Part shown: one piece after another, positions 25,404-34,160 of the stretch | Numbering within the stretch: the stretch's first letter is position 1 | Layout of the letters: every line of letters starts with the position of its first letter | Assembly: GCA_964556705.1 (NCBI GenBank) | Contig: CAZKXX010000032.1 | Span: 1-35,861, forward strand | Direction of reading: 5' to 3' | Source: CAZKXX01 sp964556705 | GTDB taxonomy: Bacteria; Acidobacteriota; Terriglobia; UBA7540 | DNA: 35,861 nucleotides | The notes under the pieces: model-generated | Seen by the model: only the letters and a program-made list of their open reading frames with translations | Databases searched by the model: none | What the model was told of the DNA's origin: nothing | Translations under genes and position numbers: made by a program

Positions 25404-25460
25404 CGGGTGGCGCGGGAAAGGGGGGACAGGTGTTGTTGCGACGCCACCCGCCGCCTGGGC

Positions 25461-28193
25461 TCACTCCGCACCGTGAATGTAAAGCTCGTACCGGAAGTCG
25501 GGCCGCGCGTTGCCACGCCAGTCGAGGACGCGGAGGTAGAATTTGACGGGTGTCCCGGGTGTCCCCAACACGCGAAAGTCCAGTTTGGAGTCCAAGTCAA
25601 AGCCCGGACTCAAGTCATCGTTGAGGCAAGGTTTGTCAAAAACGGCGGGAAACTGACCGAAATGGCGGCAAGTTGGAAGGCGGTCGCCGAACTCGTCGAG
25701 AAGCTCGATCACAGTGTCGGCAGGACTGGCGGGGATCAACCGAGAGGCAAAGGTTTCGATCACCACGACTGAGCCAGGCCTCGCCGAGAGTCTGTAATAG
25801 TCCTGATCGGGGTTGGCCGGGCCGGAGACGGGGTCGGCGAAGGGACTTAGTGATGCTGGGAACACGCCGTTGGAAAGCGGGGATGCGGTGGCCATTGTAT
25901 CGTTGCGCCCTGGATTCGTGGTCGCTACGAGGGTTAATGGTTGATCAGAGGTCTGGGCCGGAGTCGCGGCATCGGTGACGCGCACCGTGAACGTGCCGAC
26001 CTGACTCGTCGTTGCAGTTCCTTGAATCTGTCCCGTAGAGGGATCCAGCGAGAGACCTTGGGGAACCGCCCCCGAAGCGACACTCCATGTGTACGGTTCC
26101 AAGCCTCCGGTCGCGCGCAGCCTGACTCGGTAGTTCCCGCCCACACGGGCTGGGGGCAGGGCCGTCGTTCTAATCTTGAGGAGGTTCGCAAAAGACATCT
26201 CATAGTCCCTGGTGGCCGACTGAGGAAAAACGGCCGAATCTCGAACCCTGATGGTCGCCGGTACGTTTTCGCCCCAGGTCGTCGGGTACCCGAAGATTTC
26301 GCCCGTGGAGCTGTCAAGGTAAAGTTCTTGAGTCAGGAAGCCGGACCACGTATAAGGCGGGACTCCCCCGGTCGCAGTTACATTGGCCAGATACGGCTCG
26401 GCGAAGTTCCCGCTCGGCAAATTGGTGGTGATAATCTGCAGCTTCTCGCTTACGCGTAACTGAAATTCCTGCCGAACAGTGAGGGGCGGAGAGGTGGCAT
26501 CCGCCAGCTCCAACGTGAAGGTGAAATCTCCCGGTGTTGTCGGTCTCCCGTTAAGGCTGAAGAAATCGTAAATCCAGGGATCGGAAAGGGCAAGACCGGG
26601 CGGCAAGCTCCCGCTTACCAAAGTGATGGTGCGGGGAGTCCTTCCTCCAGAGACTCCAACCGATCCCCAGTAGTCAACGTCCGGTGACGCAGTCGGCAGA
26701 CTTACGTCTCCGAAGGAGGGAGCCGGAATGATGTGAACATTGAAGAGCTGAGTGGCCGACTGGGTGGGTTCGGAGGCGTCAGTGGCCTGTACGTTCAGAC
26801 TGTAATCTCCGGCCTGGTCGATCAAGGGATTTGCCCGAATTTCGCCTGTGGACGAGTCGATCGAGAAAACGCCCGCCGTATTTCCGCCGACAATGCTCCA
26901 GGCATAGGGGGCTGCGCCTCCCATCGCGCGCGGAGTGAAGCTGTAGGGCCTGGTGACAATCCCCTCCGGAGGCGAATCAGGCGGGATCGCCAGTCGGTTG
27001 TCAAGAAAGAGCGTCAGCGTCTTGGTGGCTTTGTGCGTGGTGTTCCCCCAATCGCTGGCGCTGATGGTCAAATCAAAGGATCCCGCTTCCAGCGGGATTC
27101 CAAACAGACCCCCATACTCACTGAGCGTCATGCCCTCCGGAAGATCCGAACCGGGTTCGAGCCACCAGTAGTAGCTCGTTGCCCCGACGCCTCCCGAAGC
27201 TTGAAGAACAGCATAATAATCGGTTCCGATATTCCCCTCCGGAAGGTCCGAAGTGATTATCGTAACAGGTGGGACCACGAAAATTGTGAGATCGGCCGCT
27301 GCGAATTGTCCCCCCGCGTCCCGAACCTCAACGGTGAAGGGAAACGTTCCCGTATCCGTTGCAGTACCGCTGATAAGCCCGGAACTGCTGAGGCTTAATC
27401 CTGGGGGCAATTTTGAACCGAGGGCCAATGCCCAGCTCAGCGGCGGGTCGCCGCCCTGTGCTTCCAGTGTTTGAGCGTAGGAGTCCCCTTCGTATGCCAC
27501 AGGGAAGCTGGTGGTCGTCACATGCAAGGCGTCAACATAGAGTGAGTATTCCCCAATTGCGAGTTGGTCGGCGGAATCCCGAACCTCGACGATGAGCCAG
27601 TAAAACCCCCCTTGGGTCGGCGTCCCGCTGAGGGTTCCCGAGGGGCTGAGGCTCAGGCCCGGCGGCAATATTCCATCGGGAGGCGGTCGCCAACTCCAAA
27701 CGTAGGGGGAGTCGCCTCCGGTCGCCTGGAATGTGTGCGAGAAGGGTTGGTTAACGGCGCCGTTGGGGAGAGGTCCGGAAGTGATGAGCAGTTGCGTTTT
27801 GATAGTCAGTTGAAAAGTCGCGCTCGCGGTGCGGCTCCGCGAATCGCGCACTTGCAGCGTTGGCGAGAAGACGCCGACTTGGGACGGCGTCCCCATTATG
27901 AACCATTCCACTCCGACCGCGAGGTTCAATCCCGGCGGAAGGTTTGTAGCTGTCCATTCATAGGGTGGACTCCCCCCCGACGCAGTCAGAAGCTGTTCAT
28001 AAGACCGGCCCTCGTACCCTACAGCCAGTGAGGAGGTGACAATGCTTGGGTTTCCCGGATCCGTGGTTGTTGGCTGCTGCACTTTGTTCGGCGGACTGTA
28101 ACTTGCCCCCCCTCCACCGCAACCCCCAGAACCCAACACGAAGGGAATGGCCAGAAGCGCTGCCACAGCCGGACGATGGATGAGACGGTTCAT
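25461..28193 (-). CDS. Putative-Ig (He_PIG) repeat lipoprotein with PPC-like C-terminus
   Basis: A 910-residue surface or periplasmic protein. Residues 1-25 look like a lipoprotein signal ending GSGGC (C25) followed by a Gly run; the lipobox is imperfect. Eight repeats of about 90 residues follow, each with a Y-x-[QV]-L-x-A-[ST]-GG-x-PPY-x-W strand, LPPGLSL and SG-x-[LI]-SGTPT-x-G, the hallmark of putative-Ig cadherin-like domains. The last 170 residues (NPGRNDTMATASPLS, PDQDYYRL, PGSVVVIETFA) resemble the bacterial pre-peptidase C-terminal domain. It could bind glycans or other surface proteins; no catalytic motif is seen. ATG 28193 overlaps the protease stop (ATGA). Its bases are visibly less GCGC-rich than neighbouring genes. 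Confidence 0.88.
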   Translation of the reverse strand: MNRLIHRPAVAALLAIPFVLGSGGCGGGGASYSPPNKVQQPTTTDPGNPSIVTSSLAVGYEGRSYEQLLTASGGSPPYEWTATNLPPGLNLAVGVEWFIMGTPSQVGVFSPTLQVRDSRSRTASATFQLTIKTQLLITSGPLPNGAVNQPFSHTFQATGGDSPYVWSWRPPPDGILPPGLSLSPSGTLSGTPTQGGFYWLIVEVRDSADQLAIGEYSLYVDALHVTTTSFPVAYEGDSYAQTLEAQGGDPPLSWALALGSKLPPGLSLSSSGLISGTATDTGTFPFTVEVRDAGGQFAAADLTIFVVPPVTIITSDLPEGNIGTDYYAVLQASGGVGATSYYWWLEPGSDLPEGMTLSEYGGLFGIPLEAGSFDLTISASDWGNTTHKATKTLTLFLDNRLAIPPDSPPEGIVTRPYSFTPRAMGGAAPYAWSIVGGNTAGVFSIDSSTGEIRANPLIDQAGDYSLNVQATDASEPTQSATQLFNVHIIPAPSFGDVSLPTASPDVDYWGSVGVSGGRTPRTITLVSGSLPPGLALSDPWIYDFFSLNGRPTTPGDFTFTLELADATSPPLTVRQEFQLRVSEKLQIITTNLPSGNFAEPYLANVTATGGVPPYTWSGFLTQELYLDSSTGEIFGYPTTWGENVPATIRVRDSAVFPQSATRDYEMSFANLLKIRTTALPPARVGGNYRVRLRATGGLEPYTWSVASGAVPQGLSLDPSTGQIQGTATTSQVGTFTVRVTDAATPAQTSDQPLTLVATTNPGRNDTMATASPLSNGVFPASLSPFADPVSGPANPDQDYYRLSARPGSVVVIETFASRLIPASPADTVIELLDEFGDRLPTCRHFGQFPAVFDKPCLNDDLSPGFDLDSKLDFRVLGTPGTPVKFYLRVLDWRGNARPDFRYELYIHGAE

Positions 28194-29623
28194 GCGGGTA
28201 TCGTCCGTGGGAGGAGTTTTTCTTCTTCCCGCCTTGCTGCCGGCGGTTCGGGCCACCGCAGGCGCGCGCTTTCGAAGGAGTCGAAGCGCGGCGGCGTCTG
28301 GTTGAGGATGATGTTGATCTCACTCACCACGCTTCCGGCGGAGACGGTCACGGGGCTCGAGTCGGTCGTCGAATCCGTGGCTGACTCGTTCAGGTTCCAA
28401 AATTCACGCGGGCCGGGGCTCTCGATAGGCGGGCTCAACGGACCCACGCCGGACCCGCCGATAAACCACGGGAAAATGGATTCCACTTCCACTCGATAGG
28501 TGCCCGGAGGAACCGGAATCTCGTACGCGCCCATTTGCAGAGGTTGGCGTGAACCAAAGGGGTCTCCGCCGGTGTTCGTGCTGGTGACGTCCTGGCCGGG
28601 GTTTCCGGTGAAGAGATAGCCGGAAACGACGGAAGCCGCTTTGCGCCGCAGATTCGTCGTGTCGCGCGCGATGACGTTCACGCCCTGCGCGTGCGTGGTC
28701 CCGTCGGAGAAATAGATGACCCCGCGAATGAGCCCGTACGCGGTGTCGAAGCGCGACTGCGCGGGCGGGTTATTGACGGTCTCGGGATAAAGCATCGAGA
28801 CCCACGCGACGTCGTCGGGAGCGAGCATGGGAAGGCCCGCGCTCGTGCGAGCCTGGCAAAAGGAAAAGGGAAACATCAGCGGCAGTCCGGCGAGGTCGGT
28901 CGTCGAGCACTGCCCTGGCGTCTGGTTGAGCACCTCGACGTTGATCTGGGAGTGGTCGAGTCCGGAAAGGTGTCCGAACTCGTGGGCCAGCGCCTCGTCG
29001 AATTCCGCGGCCGGAATCTCGTAATTGGCCGGCCATTCCCAAGGCGAGTCGAGGCCGTCCTGGAATCGGCCGTTCATCATGGAAAAGCCGGTCACGATAT
29101 GCCCTGTACTCGGATTGAGCTGGCAAGGCCCGGCAAATCCGATGATCCCGGCCTCCCCGGTCAGGTTGAAGAACAGCATCCCATCGGCGTCAAAAAGGAT
29201 GGGAGTCTGAAGTCCCTCGATGCAGGAGCCGAAAACGGCGTCGAATTCCTCGACCGTATCCACGTCGCCGTCCACGAACGTGCCGTAACTCAGGATTCCG
29301 CCGGCGTGGCTGTAGGTGATTGCGGCGGTTGGAACGTCCTGCCAGGCCTGAAACATGGCCTGCACGCGCGTCACACCCGCGGCATTGTCCACAACGACGG
29401 TCCCATCGGGTCGCCGCGCCAGGGGACCGCCGTCAGTGCGATATCGGACAGGCATTGCGGCGAGGTCCCAGAGCATCGGCTGGCCTTCGGCACCCACGAG
29501 CGGTCCGCCAACCAGCAGCGGACCACCGGCGCGCGCGTTCCTCTCAGGAGCCCACAAGGCCACGGCGCAGGCCGCTGCAAGCAGGAGTAAGGTGAACGAA
29601 GGTCGGAGGGTCATTCGGGGCAT
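28190..29623 (-). CDS. Exported matrixin-like zinc metalloprotease (metzincin)
   Basis: A 477-residue protein with a Sec signal (PSFTLLLLAAACAVALW). The metzincin zinc site HEFGHLSGLDH spans 214-224 (ligands H214, H218, H224; base E215), and M250 in LPLMFPF can serve as the Met-turn. LAPDDVAWVSMLYP after it is typical of M10-like enzymes. A long C-terminal part (about 290-477) resembles a carboxypeptidase-regulatory or Ig-like fold (GVIYFSDGTTHAQGVNVIA; GAYEIPVPPGTYRVEVE). No Cys-switch propeptide was found. It is the middle gene of a tight three-gene operon: 3 bases after the upstream stop, and overlapping the Ig-repeat gene. Confidence 0.9.
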   Translation of the reverse strand: MPRMTLRPSFTLLLLAAACAVALWAPERNARAGGPLLVGGPLVGAEGQPMLWDLAAMPVRYRTDGGPLARRPDGTVVVDNAAGVTRVQAMFQAWQDVPTAAITYSHAGGILSYGTFVDGDVDTVEEFDAVFGSCIEGLQTPILFDADGMLFFNLTGEAGIIGFAGPCQLNPSTGHIVTGFSMMNGRFQDGLDSPWEWPANYEIPAAEFDEALAHEFGHLSGLDHSQINVEVLNQTPGQCSTTDLAGLPLMFPFSFCQARTSAGLPMLAPDDVAWVSMLYPETVNNPPAQSRFDTAYGLIRGVIYFSDGTTHAQGVNVIARDTTNLRRKAASVVSGYLFTGNPGQDVTSTNTGGDPFGSRQPLQMGAYEIPVPPGTYRVEVESIFPWFIGGSGVGPLSPPIESPGPREFWNLNESATDSTTDSSPVTVSAGSVVSEINIILNQTPPRFDSFESARLRWPEPPAARREEEKLLPRTIPA

Positions 29624-29626
29624 CGC

Positions 29627-30226
29627 CTAAGGTACCCCCACCAGCAATGTTACTAGGTTGCGCAGGTCATCCACCCACAGGGGTCCGGGGCTTTCCTTCG
29701 CCAGCATGCTTGACATCTGGCCCGGCATGCGCAGGCCTCTCTTCTCCATTTGGGTGGCGACCCGGTGGAAGAGTCCGGCGTTGCCGTGGCCGTTGACGGC
29801 CGTCTCGCGGCCGTCCGCGCCGCGGGTGACCAGGAAACGCCCCTGTTCCAGGCCCGCCGGGCTTGAAAGCCCCAGTTGGGTGGGGCGATTCATCAGCAGT
29901 ACCACCGACTGCCCCTTGCGGTAGCCGAGCGTCTCATGCCGGTCGCGGATGTCCCACGCGAATTGCCGGAAGGTAAAAGTCTTTCCCGCCTCACCCTTCC
30001 AGACCTGCTCCACGAAAATGGTAACCACGACGGTGGGAAGGTTGCGGAGTTCGGGGTGAGGTTCAAGTTGGGCGCTGACGACCCGGCCGCGCACAATGAG
30101 GTGCGACTGGGCCACTAATTCAGCCAGATTCCGAGGCTTGGTAAGGGCTCCGCGCTGGGCGAGCAGGGGAGTAGCAAACAGTGCGAGAACTGCCGCGAGA
30201 AGGCTCAAGCGCCCGATGGGCATCAT
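29627..30226 (-). CDS. Small exported protein, first gene of the protease operon
   Basis: A 199-residue protein with a clear signal peptide (LSLLAAVLALFATPLLAQ). The mature part opens with LAELVAQSHLIVRGRVVSAQ, a pattern I have seen in unnamed exported proteins with an OB-like start, then FVEQVWKGEAGKTFTFRQF and GQSVVLLMNRP. No catalytic motif or Cys pair is seen. It may help maturation, anchoring or inhibition of the downstream matrixin, as suggested only by the 3-base spacing. A strong promoter lies just upstream, making this the first gene of the operon. Confidence 0.8.
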   Translation of the reverse strand: MMPIGRLSLLAAVLALFATPLLAQRGALTKPRNLAELVAQSHLIVRGRVVSAQLEPHPELRNLPTVVVTIFVEQVWKGEAGKTFTFRQFAWDIRDRHETLGYRKGQSVVLLMNRPTQLGLSSPAGLEQGRFLVTRGADGRETAVNGHGNAGLFHRVATQMEKRGLRMPGQMSSMLAKESPGPLWVDDLRNLVTLLVGVP

Positions 30227-30248
30227 ACGCCACGATTAAAGTGGTTAG

Positions 30249-30277
30249 ACACTATATGGAAGGAAAGGTTTTGTCAA
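30249..30277 (-). promoter_or_regulatory. Promoter of the secreted protease/Ig operon
   Basis: On the minus strand a full-consensus TTGACA (30277-30272) is followed by TATAGT (30256-30251) at 15 bases or TAGTGT (30254-30249) at 17. The flanks are AT-rich against the background. The first start codon is about 20 bases further on. Confidence 0.65.
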
Positions 30278-30371
30278 GATGATAATAAGCGCGCCGGCGG
30301 GTGCAAGGAAGGGCCACGTCCCCTCCCCCTTCGATCCCTTCCACCCTCGCCCGCAGCGCATAGTCGAGGCG

Positions 30372-31775
30372 TTACACTCGCTCGAACGCGCGGGCGATTT
30401 CTTCGTCCTGGTCTGCGAAGACGGTGCGGAGGTCGAGGAGCAATCGGTCGCGTTCGATGCGGGCGATGACGGGCGGGCCGTCCTTGCGGGAGCGCAGCGC
30501 GGCTTCGAGCTGCTCGATCGGGCGCTCGCGGTGTGTGACGGCCAGGAGGCAGGTGGGAAGTGACTGGCCGGGGGTCGAGCCGCCGCCGATCACCGACTCG
30601 CCGTCCTCGAGTTCGACGCCGAAGCCGGGCAGGGCGCGCAAACGCTCCGCGAGCCGCTCGGCGCGCGCCGCAATCTGGTCGCGCGTCAGGCGCATCATGC
30701 GCAGCGCCGGAACCTGGTCGAGCTCGCCGCGCAGGTAAAGCCCGACGGTGGCTTCGAGCGCGGCAATCGTCAGCTTATCGACGCGCAGGGCGCGGAAGAG
30801 CGGGTTCTTGCGGATGCGGTCGAGAACCTCGCGCCGGCCGGCGAGAACCCCCGCCTGGGGCCCGCCCAGCATCTTGTCGCCGCTGAAAGTCACGACGTCG
30901 GCGCCGGCCTTCAGACTTTCGCCCGCCGGAGGCTCGTCGCGCACGCCGAGCGAAGAGAAATCGATGAGGCAGCCGCTGCCCAGGTCTTCCAGCACGGGCA
31001 GGCCGCGGTCGCGACCCAGCGCCACCAGTTCTTCAAGCGAGGGCCGCTCCGTGAAGCCCACGACGCGGTAATTGCTCGGATGGACGCGCATCAGCAGGCG
31101 CGTGCGCTCGTTGACGGCCGCGGCGTAATCGGCGACGCGCGTCCGGTTCGTCGTGCCCACTTCGCGCAGTTGCGCGCCGCTGCGCGCGCAGATTTCCGGA
31201 ATGCGGAAGGAGCCGCCGATTTCGATGAGTTCGCCGCGCGAGACGATGACTTCGCCGCCCGCGGCGAGCGTGTTGAGCGCCAGAAAAACCGCCGCGGCGT
31301 TGTTGTTGACCACCAGCGTCCGTTCGGCGCCGATAAGCTGCGCGAAGAGCCGGTCCGTGTGGACGTCGCGCTTGCCGCGCGCCCCTTCCTGGAGATTGAA
31401 CTCGAGGTTCGAGTAGCGCGTGGCGGTCGAGGCCAGGTGCGCGACGGCTTCGGCGGCCAGCGGCGCCCGCCCCAGGTTGGTGTGCAGGATGACGCCCGTG
31501 GCGTTGATGACCGGGCGCAGCGAAGGCTCCACCGTCTGCTCGGCTTCCGAGAGGATGTCGCGCTCGAGCGATTCGAGCGAGACGTGAACGATCTGCCCGG
31601 CGGCGATGCGCCCGCGCAGTCCCTGGAGCACCGCGCGCGTCGCCTCCACCAGCAGCCGCCGTCCCACACGCCCTTCCAGCGCCTTCAGCGCGGGACGGCC
31701 CAAGAGCTCGTCCACGGCGGGAATCTGGCGGAGCAGCGTGACGCTGGCTCCCTCGCCTCTTTCGGTTTCGCCCAT
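30372..31775 (-). CDS. selA: L-seryl-tRNA(Sec) selenium transferase
   Basis: A 467-residue PLP enzyme that converts seryl-tRNA(Sec) to selenocysteinyl-tRNA(Sec) using selenophosphate. Family marks: LLRQIPAVDELL near the start, PVINATGVILHTNLGRAPL, YSNLEFNLQEGARGKRD, VVNNNAAAVFLAL and the PLP Lys in TFSGDKMLGGPQAGVLAG. The open frame reaches ATG 31826, but a promoter predicted at 31845-31817 would start transcription near 31810, so ATG 31775 (MGETERGEG, 12 residues before the conserved start) is preferred. selB, selC and selD are not in the window, and no in-frame TGA selenoprotein was recognised nearby. Confidence 0.94.
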   Translation of the reverse strand: MGETERGEGASVTLLRQIPAVDELLGRPALKALEGRVGRRLLVEATRAVLQGLRGRIAAGQIVHVSLESLERDILSEAEQTVEPSLRPVINATGVILHTNLGRAPLAAEAVAHLASTATRYSNLEFNLQEGARGKRDVHTDRLFAQLIGAERTLVVNNNAAAVFLALNTLAAGGEVIVSRGELIEIGGSFRIPEICARSGAQLREVGTTNRTRVADYAAAVNERTRLLMRVHPSNYRVVGFTERPSLEELVALGRDRGLPVLEDLGSGCLIDFSSLGVRDEPPAGESLKAGADVVTFSGDKMLGGPQAGVLAGRREVLDRIRKNPLFRALRVDKLTIAALEATVGLYLRGELDQVPALRMMRLTRDQIAARAERLAERLRALPGFGVELEDGESVIGGGSTPGQSLPTCLLAVTHRERPIEQLEAALRSRKDGPPVIARIERDRLLLDLRTVFADQDEEIARAFERV

Positions 31776-31816
31776 GAAATCCCCGACCGACGCAATTCCT
31801 GCGCCCGTCGCAGGCC

Positions 31817-31845
31817 ATTTCAGCATATCGCCTCGGGCCGGTCAA
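31817..31845 (-). promoter_or_regulatory. Promoter of selA (minus half of a bidirectional promoter)
   Basis: On the minus strand TTGACC (31845-31840) and TGAAAT (31822-31817) are 17 bases apart, five and four of six matches. The -35 lies in one arm of the palindrome GTCAAC/GTTGAC at 31841-31858. Confidence 0.5.
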
Positions 31846-31853
31846 CTTGCCGG

Positions 31854-31884
31854 TTGACTTGGGGACTTTGGGAGGGGTTATAAT
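31854..31884 (+). promoter_or_regulatory. Promoter of the MXAN_5187-type gene (plus half)
   Basis: TTGACT (31854-31859) and a perfect TATAAT (31879-31884) are 19 bases apart, longer than ideal. The -35 lies mostly in the other arm of the same palindrome as the selA -35. The GTG start is about 22 bases beyond the expected transcription start. Confidence 0.55.
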
Positions 31885-31912
31885 CCGTAACTCCCCGGGC
31901 GCGAGGCTTCCC

Positions 31913-32467
31913 GTGACGATTGACGAAGAGCTGAGCAAACTCGAGGAAAACATCCGCCGTTTGAAGATCGAGTATGAAGCCTACTTCAACGGCGGGCTGC
32001 CGCGCGCGCCCCACGATACCGTCTTTCGCGTGGAGAACACCCTCAAGCGCCTCGGCGACAGTCCCGCAAAGCTCAACTTCAGCCAGCGCTTCCGCCTCAC
32101 TCAGCTCACGCAGAAGTACGCCGTGTACAGCGACCTCTGGCGGAAAAAACTCAAGGAAAAGGAAGAAGGCCGCGGGCGGTTCGGCCAGCAGCGCGCCCAG
32201 ACGCCCGCTCCGGCGGACGGCGTCTCGCGTGTGGTCTGCTCCGACCCGTCGAAGGAGCAGGACAAAGTGGACCAGCTCCTCAAGGCGATGATCGAAGCGA
32301 AGCGCCGGGTCGGCGAACGCACCGACAACATCGATCCGCTCACCTTCCAGCGCTTCGTCGCGGAAAAGACGCGCCAGGTGAAGGAATCACTGGGCTGCCA
32401 GAAGGTGCAGTTTTCTGTGGCCGTCGAGGACGGCAAAGTGAAGTTCAAGGCGCTCAAGGGCGACTGA
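31913..32467 (+). CDS. MXAN_5187 C-terminal-domain-like protein
   Basis: A 184-residue soluble protein, probably helical and coiled-coil at the start (TIDEELSKLEENIRRLKIEYEAYFNGG). The patterns IRRLKIEYE-x-YF, then NFSQRFRLTQLTQKYAVYSDLWRKKLKEKEEG match the domain found at the C-terminus of the Myxococcus protein MXAN_5187 and in small stand-alone proteins of delta-proteobacteria and acidobacteria; its function is not known. The second half (about 105-184) is a charged helix-rich region ending KFKALKGD. GTG 31913 has GAGG 7 bases upstream; the frame runs back to 31847, but that lies over the promoter. It diverges from selA. Confidence 0.8.
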   Translation: MTIDEELSKLEENIRRLKIEYEAYFNGGLPRAPHDTVFRVENTLKRLGDSPAKLNFSQRFRLTQLTQKYAVYSDLWRKKLKEKEEGRGRFGQQRAQTPAPADGVSRVVCSDPSKEQDKVDQLLKAMIEAKRRVGERTDNIDPLTFQRFVAEKTRQVKESLGCQKVQFSVAVEDGKVKFKALKGD

Positions 32468-32569
32468 AAGTCCCTCCCCTTTTCTGACCTTTCCCTTTTT
32501 CCGGTTCGCTTCTAGAATTGTCCGCTTTACGGAATTCGGTTTCATTTTCTCCTTCTTGAAGGAGCCCTC

Positions 32570-34120
32570 ATGAAAAAAATCTCCCGTGCCTTGATCAGCG
32601 TGAGCGACAAGACCGGCGTGGCCGAGTTCGCCGAAGGGCTGGCGGCGCTGGGCGTGGAAATTCTTTCGACGGGCGGAACGGCGAAGCTGCTGCGCGAGCG
32701 CGGCGTGAAGGTGCGCGACGTCTCCGACCTCACGGGCTTTCCGGAAATGCTCGACGGGCGGGTGAAGACGCTCCACCCGAAGGTTCACGGCGGACTGCTC
32801 GCCATCCGCTCGAACCCCAAGCACGTGAAGCAGGCGCGGACACACGGCATCGAGTTCATCGACCTGGTCGCCGTCAACCTTTACCCGTTCGAGAAGACGG
32901 CGGCGAAGCCCGGCGTGACGTTCGAGGAGCTGATCGAAAACATCGATATCGGCGGGCCCTCGATGATCCGTTCCGCGGCAAAGAATTTTGAGGATGTCAC
33001 GGTGGTCGTGGACGCCGCCGATTACGCCGCCGTGCTCGGGGAAATCCGCGAGAAAGGCGGCGTCTCCCGCGAGACCCGCGCGCGCCTTTCGCGCAAGGCG
33101 TTTGCCACCACGGCCGCCTACGACGGCGCCATCTCCTCGACGCTCCAGGCGCGCGCCGGCGAAGGACTTCCGGAAAACCTGCACCTCAATTTCCGCAAGC
33201 TTGCCGACCTGCGCTACGGCGAAAACCCGCACCAGCGGGCGGCGCTCTATCAGAACCCGGCGGCGGGCGGGCGCGGCCTCGCTTTCGCCCGGCAGCTTCA
33301 GGGCAAGGAACTTTCCTTCAACAACCTCGTGGACCTGGAAGCCGCGTGGCGGCTGGTGACGGAGTTCGCGGAGCCGGCGACGGCGATCATCAAGCACACG
33401 AACCCCTGCGGCATCGCCACCGGCGCGACGCTCGCGGAAAGCTACCAGCGCGCGCATGACGCTGACCCCGTCTCGGCGTTCGGCTCGGTGATCGCCTTCA
33501 ACCGCGCGGTGGATGGCGCCACCGCCGAAGCGATGGCGAAGCTGTTTGTCGAGGCCGTCGTCGCGCCGAGTTACGAACCGGCGGCGCTCGAGCGCCTGGC
33601 CGCCAAGAAAAACCTGCGCCTCATGGATATGTCCGCGACCGCGGGAGACGAGTACGGACTGCAACTGAAAAGTCTGGGCGGCGGAGTGCTCGTGCAGACG
33701 CCCGATACGCTCGCCATCCGGCCGGAAGAGTGGAAGTGTGTCACTGAGCGCCAGCCGACCGACGCCGAGCGGTGCGCGCTGGCCTTCGCCTGGCGCGTGG
33801 TGAAGCACGTCAAGTCAAACGCCATCGTCTTTGCGGCGGAGAACGTGGTGCTGGGCGTGGGGGCGGGGCAGATGAGCCGCGTGGATTCGGTGAAGCTCGC
33901 GGCCTGGAAGGCGCGCGAACTGAAACATTCGCTCGAAGGCAGCGTCGTCGCCTCCGACGCGTTCTTCCCGTTCCCGGACGGCGTCGAGGAAGCGGCACGC
34001 GCCGGCGCCCGAGCCCTCGTCCAGCCGGGCGGCTCGGTGCGCGATCACGAAGTCATCGAAGCGGCGAACCGCCTCGGCCTTGCCATGCTCTTTACCGGCG
34101 TGCGGCACTTCCGGCACTGA
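32570..34120 (+). CDS. purH: Bifunctional AICAR transformylase/IMP cyclohydrolase
   Basis: A 516-residue enzyme for the last two steps of IMP synthesis. The N-terminal cyclohydrolase domain (1-195) shows ALISVSDKTG, LSTGGTAKLL, LDGRVKTLHPKVHGG and NLYPFEKT. The C-terminal transformylase domain shows LRYGENPHQRAALY, the catalytic KHTNPCG with Lys-His, DPVSAFGSVIAFNR, GAGQMSRVDSV and SDAFFPFPDGVEEAA. Length is that of full PurH. AAGGAG lies 7 bases before ATG 32570. It follows the MXAN_5187-type gene by 100 bases; TAGAAT at 32513-32518 may be a -10 box, but I see no good -35. Confidence 0.97.
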   Translation: MKKISRALISVSDKTGVAEFAEGLAALGVEILSTGGTAKLLRERGVKVRDVSDLTGFPEMLDGRVKTLHPKVHGGLLAIRSNPKHVKQARTHGIEFIDLVAVNLYPFEKTAAKPGVTFEELIENIDIGGPSMIRSAAKNFEDVTVVVDAADYAAVLGEIREKGGVSRETRARLSRKAFATTAAYDGAISSTLQARAGEGLPENLHLNFRKLADLRYGENPHQRAALYQNPAAGGRGLAFARQLQGKELSFNNLVDLEAAWRLVTEFAEPATAIIKHTNPCGIATGATLAESYQRAHDADPVSAFGSVIAFNRAVDGATAEAMAKLFVEAVVAPSYEPAALERLAAKKNLRLMDMSATAGDEYGLQLKSLGGGVLVQTPDTLAIRPEEWKCVTERQPTDAERCALAFAWRVVKHVKSNAIVFAAENVVLGVGAGQMSRVDSVKLAAWKARELKHSLEGSVVASDAFFPFPDGVEEAARAGARALVQPGGSVRDHEVIEAANRLGLAMLFTGVRHFRH

Positions 34121-34160
34121 GATGTCTGAGGCCTGAGGCGAAGGAAAAGAGTCGAAGAGC

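Noticed and set aside
30372..32467. tRNA-Sec gene or an in-frame TGA selenoprotein near selA
   Set aside because: No cloverleaf or SECIS-like hairpin after an in-frame TGA was seen in the gaps around selA.
32387..33808. 473-codon open frame on the minus strand
   Set aside because: Antisense shadow of purH, whose catalytic motifs are intact on the plus strand.
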